Positions 1 to 7,280 of a stretch of DNA of 30,126 nt are shown here, in pieces (within the stretch, counting starts at the first letter, position 1; each line of letters opens with the position of its first letter). The translations under genes and the position numbers were made by a program. Source of the DNA: an uncultured Alistipes sp. (GTDB taxonomy: Bacteria > Bacteroidota > Bacteroidia > Bacteroidales > Rikenellaceae). The DNA lies in the NCBI GenBank assembly GCA_937899895.1, contig CALBQR010000003.1, positions 1 through 30,126 of the forward strand, read 5' to 3'. The notes beneath the pieces were generated by a model. It worked only from the letters and a program-made list of their open reading frames with translations. It was not told where the DNA came from and made no database searches.

Positions 1-395
1 GATGAACACTGCCATCATAACAAGCACCACACCGATAATGGGGCCGCTAATCTCCTCCATTGCCTTTTCGGTGGCATCGCGTGGTGACAGCCCCTCCTCG
101 TCGATGATGCGCGTGGCATTCTCAACCACCACAATGGCGTCGTCGACAACGATGGCTATGGCAAGTATGAGGCCGAAGAGCGTGAGGGTGTTGATGGAGA
201 AACCGAGCAACAGCATCACTGCCAGTGTGCCGATAAGTGACACAGGTATGGTGAGGCAGGGGATGAGGGTTGCGCGCCAGTTCTGCAGGAACAGGAAGAT
301 GACGAGTATCACCAGAAGGGTGGTCTCAAAGAAGGTGTAGAGCACCTCGTGGATGGAGCTGCGCACTACATCGGTGGTGTCGAGCGCAATCTGGT
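1..395 (-). pseudogene. RND-family efflux transporter (AcrB/MexB-like), internal fragment
   Basis: Translation of the reverse strand gives an inner-membrane RND pump segment: a TM helix ending LFLQN, then a further helix with the intramembrane motif VVDDAIVVVEN, whose paired aspartates carry protons in AcrB-type pumps, then the stretch GLSPRDATEKAMEEISGPI. This corresponds to roughly residues 310-450 of a protein of about 1,040 residues. The gene runs off the left edge toward its C-terminus. Its N-terminal third should lie to the right but is missing: at about 385-402 the frame passes without a stop into the C-terminal part of a GH20 glycosidase. The family is clear; the substrate cannot be told. 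The right boundary is approximate because codons for KYQ near 391-399 could belong to either partner. Confidence 0.8.
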
Positions 396-1337
396 ACTTT
401 ACCTCGGGCGGGAATAATCTGAAATTGATGCCCATAGCCGCCATACGGTCGTAGTGATAATCACGCAGACGAGGATAGAAGGCCTCCCAGCAGCCACCGC
501 CCGACCACGCAACCTCACTCAACGCACACATACGCGGATAGGTCATATAGTAGATATAGTCGAAATCCTTTTCACGCTGCGAGAGGTATATCTCGCTGAA
601 AAATGTAGCCTCAAAACCCACTACATTCTGCATCTGCTCGGCCGTAAAGCCCTGCTCGGCAAGGCTGAATGACAGCGTCTTACGCACATCGAAGATAGCC
701 GCCCAGTCGTGCCCTGCCTCACGCGGTGTCTGCTTCATATCGAAGTAGAACCACTGCCCCGGCATCACGATAGTCTGAAAACCCTTTGCCGCAGCCTTCT
801 GGCACGCCTTGACACTCTCCCAGCCATAGACAAGTGCATCCTTCGGCAAGGTGCTGCCCTCCGAAGCCTCGTTCCACACCGCCGTACGCTTGCCATATTT
901 GGCGAGAATAGCGGTCAGGCGTTGTGTGAAATACTCCTGTAACTCGCTCTCGTCACTCTTGCCCAACTGTCGCATAAGAGCCTGACAATCAGGGCAACGA
1001 CGCCACTGCGAGGCGATAACCTCATCGCCGCCGATATGGATATATGGCGAGGGGAAGATGTCTGCCAGCTCGCGGAAGATATCATCCAGCAGGCGATAGT
1101 TCTCCTCCTTCGCTACGCACAGAGCATCACGCGTATCGTAGCCCAGAGAGGCTCTCGTGTCGGGTTCATAGCGGCACAGCACCTCGGGCATAACACGCGA
1201 CAGAGTGTGGCTGTGGCCGGGGAGGTCTATCTCGGGGATAATCTCTATGTTGCGGCGAGCTGCAAAGGCGACAATATCACGCATCTCCTCCTGCGTGTAG
1301 TAGCCGCCATAGCGTTGGTCGCTGTGGCCGTAGCGTG
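395..1337 (-). pseudogene. GH20 beta-N-acetylhexosaminidase, fragment lacking both ends
   Basis: The reverse strand encodes a glycoside hydrolase family 20 catalytic barrel. Reading from about 1337 leftward: GHSDQRYGGYYTQEEMRDI, then IPEIDLPGHS, then YIHIGGDEV with the Asp-Glu pair that in GH20 orients the substrate acetamido group and donates the proton, then TAVWNEA, YGWES, YYMTYPRMCALSEVAWSG and the barrel end HYDRMAAMGINFRL. About 310 residues are present. The N-terminal domain with signal peptide and the true C-terminus are absent. The left end runs in frame into an RND pump piece and the right end meets the 3' end of a glutamine synthetase on the other strand. Known role of the family: removal of terminal GlcNAc/GalNAc from host or dietary glycans. 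As it stands the gene is not functional. Confidence 0.85.
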
Positions 1338-1650
1338 CCGCCACGGTTTCGAGATGGAGAACGCTTTGGAGGTTGCCGACAAGACCTACGTGAATGTCAA
1401 TATCCACCAAAAGGAGAACGAAGACCGTTTGAAGGATCTGGCACAGCTGCCCGATAGTTGCGAGGCCTCGGCCGACTGCTTGGAGCGTCAGCGTGCTATA
1501 TTCGAGAAGCATCACGTATTCTCGCCCGCAATGATTGACGGTATTATCAAGAAGTTGCGCTCGTATGGCGACAAGACTCTGCGTAGCGAGATCGAGGGCA
1601 ACCAAGAGGAGATGCTCAAACTTGTCGAGCGTTATTTCCACTGCGGATAG
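1336..1650 (+). pseudogene. glnA: Glutamine synthetase, C-terminal fragment
   Basis: The last ~104 codons of a plus-strand gene, from CRHGFEMENALE through KTYVNVNIHQKEN, LPDSCEASADCLERQRAIF and VFSPAMIDGIIKKLRS to the end LVERYFHCG. I recognise this as the C-terminal region of the Bacteroidales type of glutamine synthetase, recalled rather than searched, so the name is moderately sure. The open frame continues to an apparent start at 1036, but codons before about 1336 are only the antisense of the GH20 piece. The gene is therefore 5'-truncated at a join. A strong intrinsic terminator follows 22 bases after the stop, supporting this as a genuine gene end. Confidence 0.6.
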
Positions 1651-1672
1651 GTAAAAGGTGTATATATCGCAT

Positions 1673-1708
1673 AAAGGACAAGCCCCACGTAGGACTTGTC
1701 CTTTTTTT
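1673..1708 (+). terminator. Intrinsic terminator after glutamine synthetase fragment
   Basis: Inverted repeat AAAGGACAAG (1673-1682) and CTTGTCCTTT (1695-1704), 10 bp perfect with a 12-base loop, followed by a T run to 1708. Confidence 0.85.
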
Positions 1709-1763
1709 GTTTGTCCAATGCAAAATAAATATCTTTCAGTGCAGTAATCTTTCGCTGCGAGTA

Positions 1764-1794
1764 TTGTTTGTTTCGTAAAAAATTTATATATTTG
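1764..1794 (+). promoter_or_regulatory. Bacteroidota-type promoter for the downstream RNA
   Basis: TTG at 1764-1766, 20 bases, then TATATTTG at 1787-1794, matching the Bacteroidota consensus TTG-N19/20-TAnnTTTG. The predicted start of transcription is near 1801. No start codon with a credible reading frame follows for over 300 bases, which points to a non-coding transcript. Confidence 0.65.
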
Positions 1795-1800
1795 CAATAC

Positions 1801-2056
1801 TGGGAGTGTGCTCTCGGTGGACATATTTATAGAAAGTGTTTTCGCGCTATCCTTGTTAGAAAATGTGGAAGTTTTCAAGACTGAAAGGATTGACGAACAA
1901 CGCTCGATTCTTGTTTAGATTATGGTGTGGGTGCAGTTCTTGCATCGGCAAACCCATATCTATTCAGGTGTGGGGTATTGCATCGTTTATTTCAGTCAGG
2001 GTTTTTCCACAACCTTCTAACAGATAGACGAATTCAGCTCCACACTTTCTGTTTTT
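1801..2056 (+). ncRNA. Candidate structured RNA, possibly 6S-like
   Basis: This stretch begins just after a good promoter and can fold into a long rod. The ends pair (AGTGTG 1805-1810 with CACACT 2041-2046). Further in, TGTGGAA (1864-1870) pairs with TTCCACA (2005-2011) and GACTGAAA (1879-1886) pairs with TTTCAGTC (1990-1997), in the same nested order. An inner hairpin forms around TGGGT (1928-1932) and ACCCA (1952-1956). A T run (2051-2055) follows the closing stem. A rod with interrupted helices and its own promoter resembles 6S RNA, which binds RNA polymerase, but I did not match a conserved 6S sequence. It could instead be the long leader of the zinc-ribbon gene at 2126 or another RNA class. 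Confidence 0.4.
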
Positions 2057-2086
2057 ATATCTCCCTACATAGATAAAAAGTAGTAA

Positions 2087-2094
2087 TAAATTTG
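2087..2094 (+). promoter_or_regulatory. Possible -7 element upstream of zinc-ribbon gene
   Basis: TAAATTTG fits TAnnTTTG and lies 31 bases before the ATG at 2126. No clear TTG is found 19-20 bases upstream, so this is a weak call. Confidence 0.35.
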
Positions 2095-2125
2095 GCCAGT
2101 ATTAACTTTATTAATAACTAAAACT

Positions 2126-2632
2126 ATGAATGAATTTAACAACCAATCAACAGAGGATCTACAGGTAACAGCAACCGATAATAATCCGTATTTGATTAAT
2201 TGTCCCGCCTGTGGAATGAAAATATCTCGCTACGCTCCAGCTTGTATAAAGTGCGGCCATCCTATTATTCCGATATCATCTATTCCGATATCGCCAGTTC
2301 CTCTCTCTCCTACACCTATATCGTCTCCTAAAATAGAGCCAACCTTAGCTCCACAGCAACAAATTGTTATTGAACAGCCAGTTAATGAATCAAATGGAGT
2401 GGGTGCGGCTGGATTTATTATATCCCTTATTTCTCTTATATTTTCTTGGGTACCTGGTGTGAATTGGGTTGTTTGGTTTATTGGCTTCCTTCTCTCATTT
2501 TTTGGAATGTTTAGCAAACCACGAGGTTTAGCAGTTGCGGGGATTTTAATTTCTCTTATTGATCTCATTATATTAGTTGCGTTTGTCGCAACATTGGCAA
2601 CAATAATGTCGACTATTTTTGGAATATCTTAA
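2126..2632 (+). CDS. Zinc-ribbon protein with two C-terminal membrane helices
   Basis: 168 residues of unknown function. Residues about 25-47 form a zinc ribbon: CPACG, 11 residues, then CIKCGHP, two Cys pairs that should bind one zinc ion. A Pro/Ser/Ile-rich low-complexity linker (about 48-70) contains repeats of the type PISPVPLSP. The C-terminal half has two hydrophobic segments (about 94-122 and 133-163) separated by the short basic loop FSKPRG, as in DUF4190-type small membrane proteins. The zinc ribbon should face the cytosol. The gene stands alone between a candidate RNA and a convergent gene and is visibly AT-richer than the core operons, with Ile/Leu codons ATT, ATA and CTT. Such proteins are often of unknown role, so none is assigned. 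Confidence 0.75.
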   Translation: MNEFNNQSTEDLQVTATDNNPYLINCPACGMKISRYAPACIKCGHPIIPISSIPISPVPLSPTPISSPKIEPTLAPQQQIVIEQPVNESNGVGAAGFIISLISLIFSWVPGVNWVVWFIGFLLSFFGMFSKPRGLAVAGILISLIDLIILVAFVATLATIMSTIFGIS

Positions 2633-2650
2633 TTACTTACTAACAAACAA

Positions 2651-2682
2651 AAAAGCACCCGCCTTGTTTGACGGGTGCTTTT
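2651..2682. terminator. Bidirectional intrinsic terminator
   Basis: AAAAGCACCCG (2651-2661) and CGGGTGCTTTT (2672-2682) form an 11-bp stem with A and T tracts on either side. It sits between the convergent stops at 2632 and 2697 and can end transcription from both sides. Confidence 0.85.
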
Positions 2683-2696
2683 GTTTTGTAATATCA

Positions 2697-3722
2697 TCAG
2701 TGTTGTTTGATCATCGGGGAACTCTTTATGAGGTGATCATAGACCCTCTCGCCCCAAAACTCATACCCTACGCCCCACTCTTTGGTGCCCGAAAGAACGC
2801 TATCGATAAATCCGTTCTTTTCGACCAGCACCGTGTGATAAATCTCCCCTGTGGGATTCTTTACAAGAGTGATAGTTATCTGACCGTCATTGGAATAGAA
2901 GTTAAGATAGGTATTATCTTCCACCCTGTCGAACTCATATTTCTCGGCAAGGTCCCTCTGCATCTTCTGGCTACGCCACCAAGTACCTCCCGTAGGGCTC
3001 ACCAGAGGTTTGCCATTGTAGATAACGGTACTATCCTGATAGGCAGTAACATTTAGATAATGTCGCTTATTTCGTAGCCAAGCAGTGAGCTTCTCCTTAT
3101 AATCCTCCTCTTCATAGCCATAGGTACTATCCAAAAATGCGATACGCTCGATAAGAGGATTCACCTTATCCACCACACGCAGGTATTCAAATATAAAATA
3201 TCCTCCACCCGAATGAGAGCTCAATGTGATCGAAGGGTTGTAAGGCTTGTAGAGATCTGCCATATCTTGTATTATAGCGGGCAGGACTTTGGCCGAAATA
3301 CCGTTATCGCGGTGTAAGCGTCGCCACGTGCCCCACGAGCGCATAGAGGCTTGCAGATAGACCGTTACGTAGTTGTATTGGTCCTTGTTCTCTCTCAGCC
3401 AACGAGTTTGAGCCGCTATGTGTTGTACGCTGTAACGGAAATCCTCCTCCTCGCTCTTACGCGCTTTGCCGGCCGTATATTCGATATCATTACCATTGGG
3501 CAGGGCATAAAGAATCATTTTCGTCTTCTTTTTCGCGTCCATCTCCAACGGAGCATTTACCACGATAAGCACATCTTTGTACTTATCAAAGATGGTATAG
3601 ACACGTTCTTGATTATCCGAAGATTTGATAGGATTCTCGGCCGTAGCGGGAGATTCGTCGATCTGGGCCCACATACACACGGGCACAAAAAGCGACAAAA
3701 GAGATAAAAACAGTTTCTTCAT
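2697..3722 (-). CDS. Secreted alpha/beta-hydrolase-like protein of unknown function
   Basis: 341 residues starting with a clear signal peptide (MKKLFLSLLSLFVPVCMWAQ, cleavage probably after A19 or Q20), so periplasmic or exported. Around residues 164-178, ITLSSHSGGGYFIFEYL resembles the nucleophile elbow of alpha/beta hydrolases (small-x-Ser-x-Gly, candidate nucleophile S171), with a strand before and helix after. Residues 51-56 (VLIVVNAP) fit an early core strand, and FLDSTYG near 215 may carry the acid. A late His (YHTVLVE or YDHLIKS) could complete a triad, which is inference. The gene has its own promoter and convergent terminator and is not part of an operon. Esterase or peptidase activity is possible but not shown. 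Confidence 0.7.
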   Translation of the reverse strand: MKKLFLSLLSLFVPVCMWAQIDESPATAENPIKSSDNQERVYTIFDKYKDVLIVVNAPLEMDAKKKTKMILYALPNGNDIEYTAGKARKSEEEDFRYSVQHIAAQTRWLRENKDQYNYVTVYLQASMRSWGTWRRLHRDNGISAKVLPAIIQDMADLYKPYNPSITLSSHSGGGYFIFEYLRVVDKVNPLIERIAFLDSTYGYEEEDYKEKLTAWLRNKRHYLNVTAYQDSTVIYNGKPLVSPTGGTWWRSQKMQRDLAEKYEFDRVEDNTYLNFYSNDGQITITLVKNPTGEIYHTVLVEKNGFIDSVLSGTKEWGVGYEFWGERVYDHLIKSSPMIKQH

Positions 3723-3761
3723 AACGTGTTGAGTGTATTGTGTGATTGAAATATCTATTTA

Positions 3762-3792
3762 CAAATATACAAAAACATCTGCAGATTAACAA
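3762..3792 (-). promoter_or_regulatory. Promoter of the secreted hydrolase-like gene
   Basis: On the minus strand, TTG (3792-3790), 20 bases, TATATTTG (3769-3762): a full match to the Bacteroidota consensus, about 40 bases before the start codon at 3722. Confidence 0.7.
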
Positions 3793-3873
3793 TAGTTTAA
3801 TCCACAGATGTTTCCCAACATAAAAATCGGCCTGACACAATGAAGTGCGGCTCCAATATATCTCTTCTCTTCG

Positions 3874-4302
3874 CTACTCCTCCACCTGCACGGTTTCGAT
3901 ACCTACGCGGCGGAGCAGAGCCAATCCCTCATCAGAGCGATAGGCATCGGCATAGACCACACGGCGAATACCCGCCTGAATAATCAACTTCGAGCACTCG
4001 ATACAGGGCGCGGCCGTAATGTATAGCGTCGCGCCATCGCAATTATTGGCACTCTTCGCCACCTTCGTAATGGCATTCGCCTCGGCGTGCAGTACGTATG
4101 GTTTGGTCAAACCGGCCTCATCCTCGCAGATGTTCTCGAAGCCCGACGGTGTGCCGTTATAGCCGTCCGAGATAATCATCTTATCCTTGACGATCAATGC
4201 GCCCACCTTACGGCGCACGCAGTATGAATTTTCGGCCCAAATACGCGCCATACGCATATAGCGCGAATCGAGCTGTCGCTGTTTCTCCTCCTGATATCCC
4301 AT
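3874..4302 (-). CDS. dCMP deaminase / ComEB-like cytidine deaminase family
   Basis: 142 residues, full length for the family. The zinc-dependent deaminase signature is complete: H72-A-E74-A-N, where His binds zinc and Glu shuttles the proton, and P-C100-I-E-C103 with the two zinc-binding cysteines. The N-terminal half has the typical RKVGALIVKD and DGYNGTPSGFEN, which in dCMP deaminases line the nucleotide site. Expected reaction: dCMP to dUMP plus ammonia, feeding thymidylate synthesis in the cytosol. It is the last gene of a tight set, starting 4 bases after the tsaB stop, so it is probably co-transcribed with smpB and tsaB. No clear terminator follows. Confidence 0.9.
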   Translation of the reverse strand: MGYQEEKQRQLDSRYMRMARIWAENSYCVRRKVGALIVKDKMIISDGYNGTPSGFENICEDEAGLTKPYVLHAEANAITKVAKSANNCDGATLYITAAPCIECSKLIIQAGIRRVVYADAYRSDEGLALLRRVGIETVQVEE

Positions 4303-4306
4303 AGCA

Positions 4307-5014
4307 TTAAAAGAGCTTCTTTTTCGATGTGGTTACAACAAAATTCTTCAAATAGAATGGCTCGAAGTAGGCAATATCCTCCGTTCGACCTGCATCGAGA
4401 GCCTCCTGCGCCAAGCGTGCCAGACCACGAGCCGAAGGCGCGACCTCGATCAATTTCGCCTTTGCCGAGAGCGTTCCCGCGCACTTTGCCGCGCCATTAC
4501 CAAAGATCACAAACTCCTCCGCACCAGCAATCTCATCGGCAAAACTCTGCTCGTCAATCACCTTTGCCTCGACCTCACCAAGTGGCTCGCCGCAGCCATT
4601 GAAAAGCTGCGTATAGACCTCCATACGACGCGCATCAACCATCGGGCAGAGTGTCGCTCGCTCGAAATTTTCGACATCGACAATGCCCGCCTCGGCATCC
4701 TCACGTGCCACCTCAACCAGCGCATCAAGCGAGCCGATAGCGATCAGCGGCTTACGCAGGCCATAGCACAAACCTTTGGCGAACGACACTCCGATACGCA
4801 GACCGGTGTATGATCCCGGACCTTTACCTACGGCTATCGCGTCAATCTCATCGGCATCAATATCGCGTTCGCGCAACAGCTCATCGACATATACAGCCAC
4901 ATTGCGGGCGTGGTCGCGACCGCAGCTCTCGCGCAATGCAGTCAGCACGCCATTTTCGGCCAAACCTACCGAGCAGACATCGGTACCCGTTTCGATACAA
5001 AGAATCAAACTCAT
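4307..5014 (-). CDS. tsaB: tRNA threonylcarbamoyladenosine biosynthesis protein TsaB
   Basis: 235 residues, normal length. The N-terminal MSLILCIETGTDVCSVGL and the segment IAVGKGPGSYTGLRIG (about 62-77) are hallmark motifs of TsaB (YeaZ), the inactive ASKHA-fold partner that binds TsaD. Together with TsaE and TsaC it makes t6A37 on ANN-decoding tRNAs in the cytosol. It starts 8 bases downstream of smpB and ends 4 bases before the deaminase gene, so the three form an operon with two translation-linked functions. The C-terminal end (FVVTTSKKKLF) is lysine-rich. Nothing is missing. Confidence 0.92.
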   Translation of the reverse strand: MSLILCIETGTDVCSVGLAENGVLTALRESCGRDHARNVAVYVDELLRERDIDADEIDAIAVGKGPGSYTGLRIGVSFAKGLCYGLRKPLIAIGSLDALVEVAREDAEAGIVDVENFERATLCPMVDARRMEVYTQLFNGCGEPLGEVEAKVIDEQSFADEIAGAEEFVIFGNGAAKCAGTLSAKAKLIEVAPSARGLARLAQEALDAGRTEDIAYFEPFYLKNFVVTTSKKKLF

Positions 5015-5022
5015 AATGCACT

Positions 5023-5478
5023 CTATCGTTTCATCGCCCTATCCATCTCGCGGCGGGCGTCCTTATCCTTAATATATTCGCGCTTGTCGAAGTTCTTGCG
5101 ACCACGCGCCAAACCGATTACCACCTTGGCAAAACCCTTGTCGCTGATAAACATACGCAGTCCTACGACCGTCAGACCCTTATCCTGCAACGCACGTTCG
5201 AGCTTGTTCAACTCACGGCGATTGAGCAACAATTTGCGGTCGCGCTTGGGAATGTGGTTGTTGTACGTACCCCACTTATATTCGTTGATATTCACACCAC
5301 GAATATAGAGCTCCCCACGGTCGAAATAGCAGTAGCAATCCGTCAGCGAGGCCTTGCCCAGACGGATCGACTTGATCTCCGTACCGACCAACACAATGCC
5401 CGCCGTGAACTGCTCGATGATCTCGTAGTCGAACGTCGCGCGTTTGTTACGAATATTTATGTTTTTGTAATCGCTCAT
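5023..5478 (-). CDS. smpB: SsrA-binding protein SmpB
   Basis: 151 residues. Typical SmpB features: the opening NIRNKRATFDYEIIEQFTAGIVL, GTEIKSIRLGKASL, the RNA-binding Y(F)DRGELYIRGVNI-type strand and a C-terminal basic tail (FDKREYIKDKDARREMDRAMKR) that enters the ribosomal mRNA channel. It binds tmRNA and delivers it to stalled ribosomes for trans-translation. First gene of the smpB-tsaB-deaminase operon, with a -7 element TATCTTTG 17 bases upstream of the ATG. The tmRNA gene itself is not in this window. Confidence 0.95.
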   Translation of the reverse strand: MSDYKNINIRNKRATFDYEIIEQFTAGIVLVGTEIKSIRLGKASLTDCYCYFDRGELYIRGVNINEYKWGTYNNHIPKRDRKLLLNRRELNKLERALQDKGLTVVGLRMFISDKGFAKVVIGLARGRKNFDKREYIKDKDARREMDRAMKR

Positions 5479-5494
5479 AACTCTTTACAACGGG

Positions 5495-5502
5495 CAAAGA
5501 TA
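5495..5502 (-). promoter_or_regulatory. -7 element of the smpB operon promoter
   Basis: TATCTTTG on the minus strand matches TAnnTTTG. The leader would be only about 10 bases. The upstream -33 position reads TTTC, a weak match. Confidence 0.5.
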
Positions 5503-5539
5503 CTACTTTTTTACGAAATTCGCACTTTTCATCCCACTA

Positions 5540-6874
5540 TCAGTGTCGTGGCTCGACACGCAGGCGCATTGTGTGTGCATTGATTACCACACGCGCGAAG
5601 GTCGCAAGACAATCCATACCGATATTTCCTGCGCGCCAAATAATATCGGGCTCGGTCGAACACATCAACTTCTCCCACGTGTGGGTTGCACCGCCAATGT
5701 CGATTCGGACATTTCGCAGAGCGTATGCCTGCTCAATTTTGATGCCTCCCGCACCTGCCGAACGCAACGTATCGGGCACGCCCTCGCGTTCGATCTGCTC
5801 GCGGTGCGTGGCAAAATATTGCGCTGAAAGGTTCGATTCACTCGCCCCTGTATCAATATTAACCACCTGACGCTCACCATTTATCTCGCACTCAACCTCA
5901 AACAATGCGGGCGACGAGCAGACGTTGGGTTGCTCGTCGTAGTCGAGTGTCTGAACGTTTGGCGAGAAGAGCTCGAAGTGCTCAAAATCAATATGCACCT
6001 CACCCATTGCGCGGATCATTTCGGCACCCATCACCACTTCCAACTGCGACATATAGCGTCGATCCAACGAATCAACGCCCGTGCGCATTGAAATAACATA
6101 GAAGGGGACATTATGTAGCGTGGCATTACCCAACTCCACACGCTCGGCCACAGCATAGCGACCCTGTTGCGTACCTCCAATGCCGTGCGCCTCACTCTCG
6201 GCCTCCAACATCGTCAAGCCCAATCGCCCGGCAGCCTCCTCGCTGGCCACATTTACCCCTGCTCCCGTATCAAAGACCACCTCCTGCGCCACTCCATTAA
6301 ACTTCGCATCGAAACGGATCTGCTGCGCATCGCCCTTGTCGGGGCGCAAACTCACCAAGCAAAACGGAACGCGCACATCACCCTCCGCAGGGCGTTCCAA
6401 TACATTAACACGATCGAATTGCGACAACTCGCGCCACTGCTTTACACAGGTGCGCAGAGGTTCAATCGACGCGTCATCCGCCAGACCTTCCACCTTTGCC
6501 AACTCTCGCGCAAGCCCTTCGGCAGCAATGCCATATTCACCCATTCGGGTCTGATTGACACCCCAATAGTACCACATTCCCAAAGCCCCGTCGCCCATCA
6601 TCGCGCCATACGTTCCGATCAATCGCTCGATCGCCATCGTTGCTTCGGCCGGTCGCCCGAAGAAGGTGGCTAAAAGGCTCTCCGTATAGGTTCTTAAAAA
6701 CGGGTCAATATACTCACGTTCAGCTTTATATATTCGCGCCAGCTCAAACCACTCACTCGTATTCATCGCCTGCCCGACACGCTCGTTCACGTCGATCTGC
6801 ACCGTTGCAATGCTCTGCGCCCTCGCACCAAAAATGCAAGCGCCCATCGCCACCAGAAGTATTAATCTTTTCAT
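5540..6874 (-). CDS. Exported two-lobed retropepsin-like aspartic protease
   Basis: 444 residues with a signal peptide (MKRLILLVAMGACIFGARAQ), so envelope-located. Residues about 35-160 are helical and TPR-like (FELARIYKAEREYIDP, MWYYWGVNQTRMGEYGIAAEGLA). Two clan AA aspartic protease halves follow. The first has VVFDTGAGVNVAS with catalytic D202 and a later VMGAEMIRAM hydrophobic-Gly element; the second has VNIDTGASESNLS with D341 and IGMDCLATFARVVIN near the end. Retropepsins normally supply one Asp per monomer and dimerise, so two in one chain should build a complete active site, as in pepsin. Substrate unknown; processing of periplasmic or surface proteins is a guess. It precedes the smpB promoter but is probably transcribed alone. 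Confidence 0.85.
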   Translation of the reverse strand: MKRLILLVAMGACIFGARAQSIATVQIDVNERVGQAMNTSEWFELARIYKAEREYIDPFLRTYTESLLATFFGRPAEATMAIERLIGTYGAMMGDGALGMWYYWGVNQTRMGEYGIAAEGLARELAKVEGLADDASIEPLRTCVKQWRELSQFDRVNVLERPAEGDVRVPFCLVSLRPDKGDAQQIRFDAKFNGVAQEVVFDTGAGVNVASEEAAGRLGLTMLEAESEAHGIGGTQQGRYAVAERVELGNATLHNVPFYVISMRTGVDSLDRRYMSQLEVVMGAEMIRAMGEVHIDFEHFELFSPNVQTLDYDEQPNVCSSPALFEVECEINGERQVVNIDTGASESNLSAQYFATHREQIEREGVPDTLRSAGAGGIKIEQAYALRNVRIDIGGATHTWEKLMCSTEPDIIWRAGNIGMDCLATFARVVINAHTMRLRVEPRH

Positions 6875-6905
6875 TGTAATTGTGCTCCTCTCTATTACTA
6901 ACGTA

Positions 6906-6913
6906 CAAATATA
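6906..6913 (-). promoter_or_regulatory. -7 element of the aspartic protease promoter
   Basis: TATATTTG on the minus strand, 31 bases before the ATG at 6874. No obvious TTG at the -33 position. Confidence 0.5.
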
Positions 6914-7044
6914 CTAAATATTTCGTTCCACGCGACTTGCCACGCACCACTCCGCAAGACAAACCGCACGACAAGCCACTCAAAAGCCACCCGCCACCCA
7001 ACGAGAATACCACTTCTCGGCACGATTGTTGTCTTTTGAGGCAA

Positions 7045-7174
7045 TGTCCGAGGGTGGGTAAAGGTAACTAATTCTTTTATCTTTGATATGTTTTACATAC
7101 ACTCTTTTTGTTATATTTTCTGTTTGCACAATCCGGTAGCTGTAGCGATACACCTACGACCCCGCCCTCGGACA
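7045..7174. repeat. Long-range inverted repeat in the 6875-7280 gene-free region
   Basis: TGTCCGAGGGTGGG (7045-7058) can pair with CCCGCCCTCGGACA (7161-7174): 14 consecutive pairs, one of them G-U, enclosing 102 bases. A second short pair, TTGTC (7029-7033) and GACAA (7179-7183), lies just outside. The enclosed stretch is AT-rich and has no credible gene. It may be a structured RNA, a small MITE-like element, or a mutational relic. The rest of this 405-base gap contains only the protease promoter and the rnf terminator. Confidence 0.55.
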
Positions 7175-7218
7175 TCTTGACAACTCGCGCCGACGGGCGC
7201 ACTATATAATATATATAC

Positions 7219-7250
7219 AAAGCGAGCCACCCTTTAACGGGGCGGCTCGC
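7219..7250 (-). terminator. Terminator at the end of the rnf operon
   Basis: On the minus strand GCGAGCC (7250-7244) pairs with GGCTCGC (7228-7222), extended by G-C pairs toward the loop, then TTTG. The T run is short. It lies 31 bases beyond the rnfA stop. Confidence 0.65.
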
Positions 7251-7280
7251 CAAACTATTGTGAGCTATTCTCGCGTTGGA

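Noticed and set aside
1036..1335. N-terminal part of the plus-strand frame that ends in glutamine synthetase
   Set aside because: The codons are the reverse of the GH20 barrel including its IGGDE site, so they are not a natural synthetase N-terminus.
1..1337. A functional GH20-RND fusion protein
   Set aside because: The glycosidase would be exported and the pump piece lacks two thirds of its sequence; both partners are cut inside core domains.
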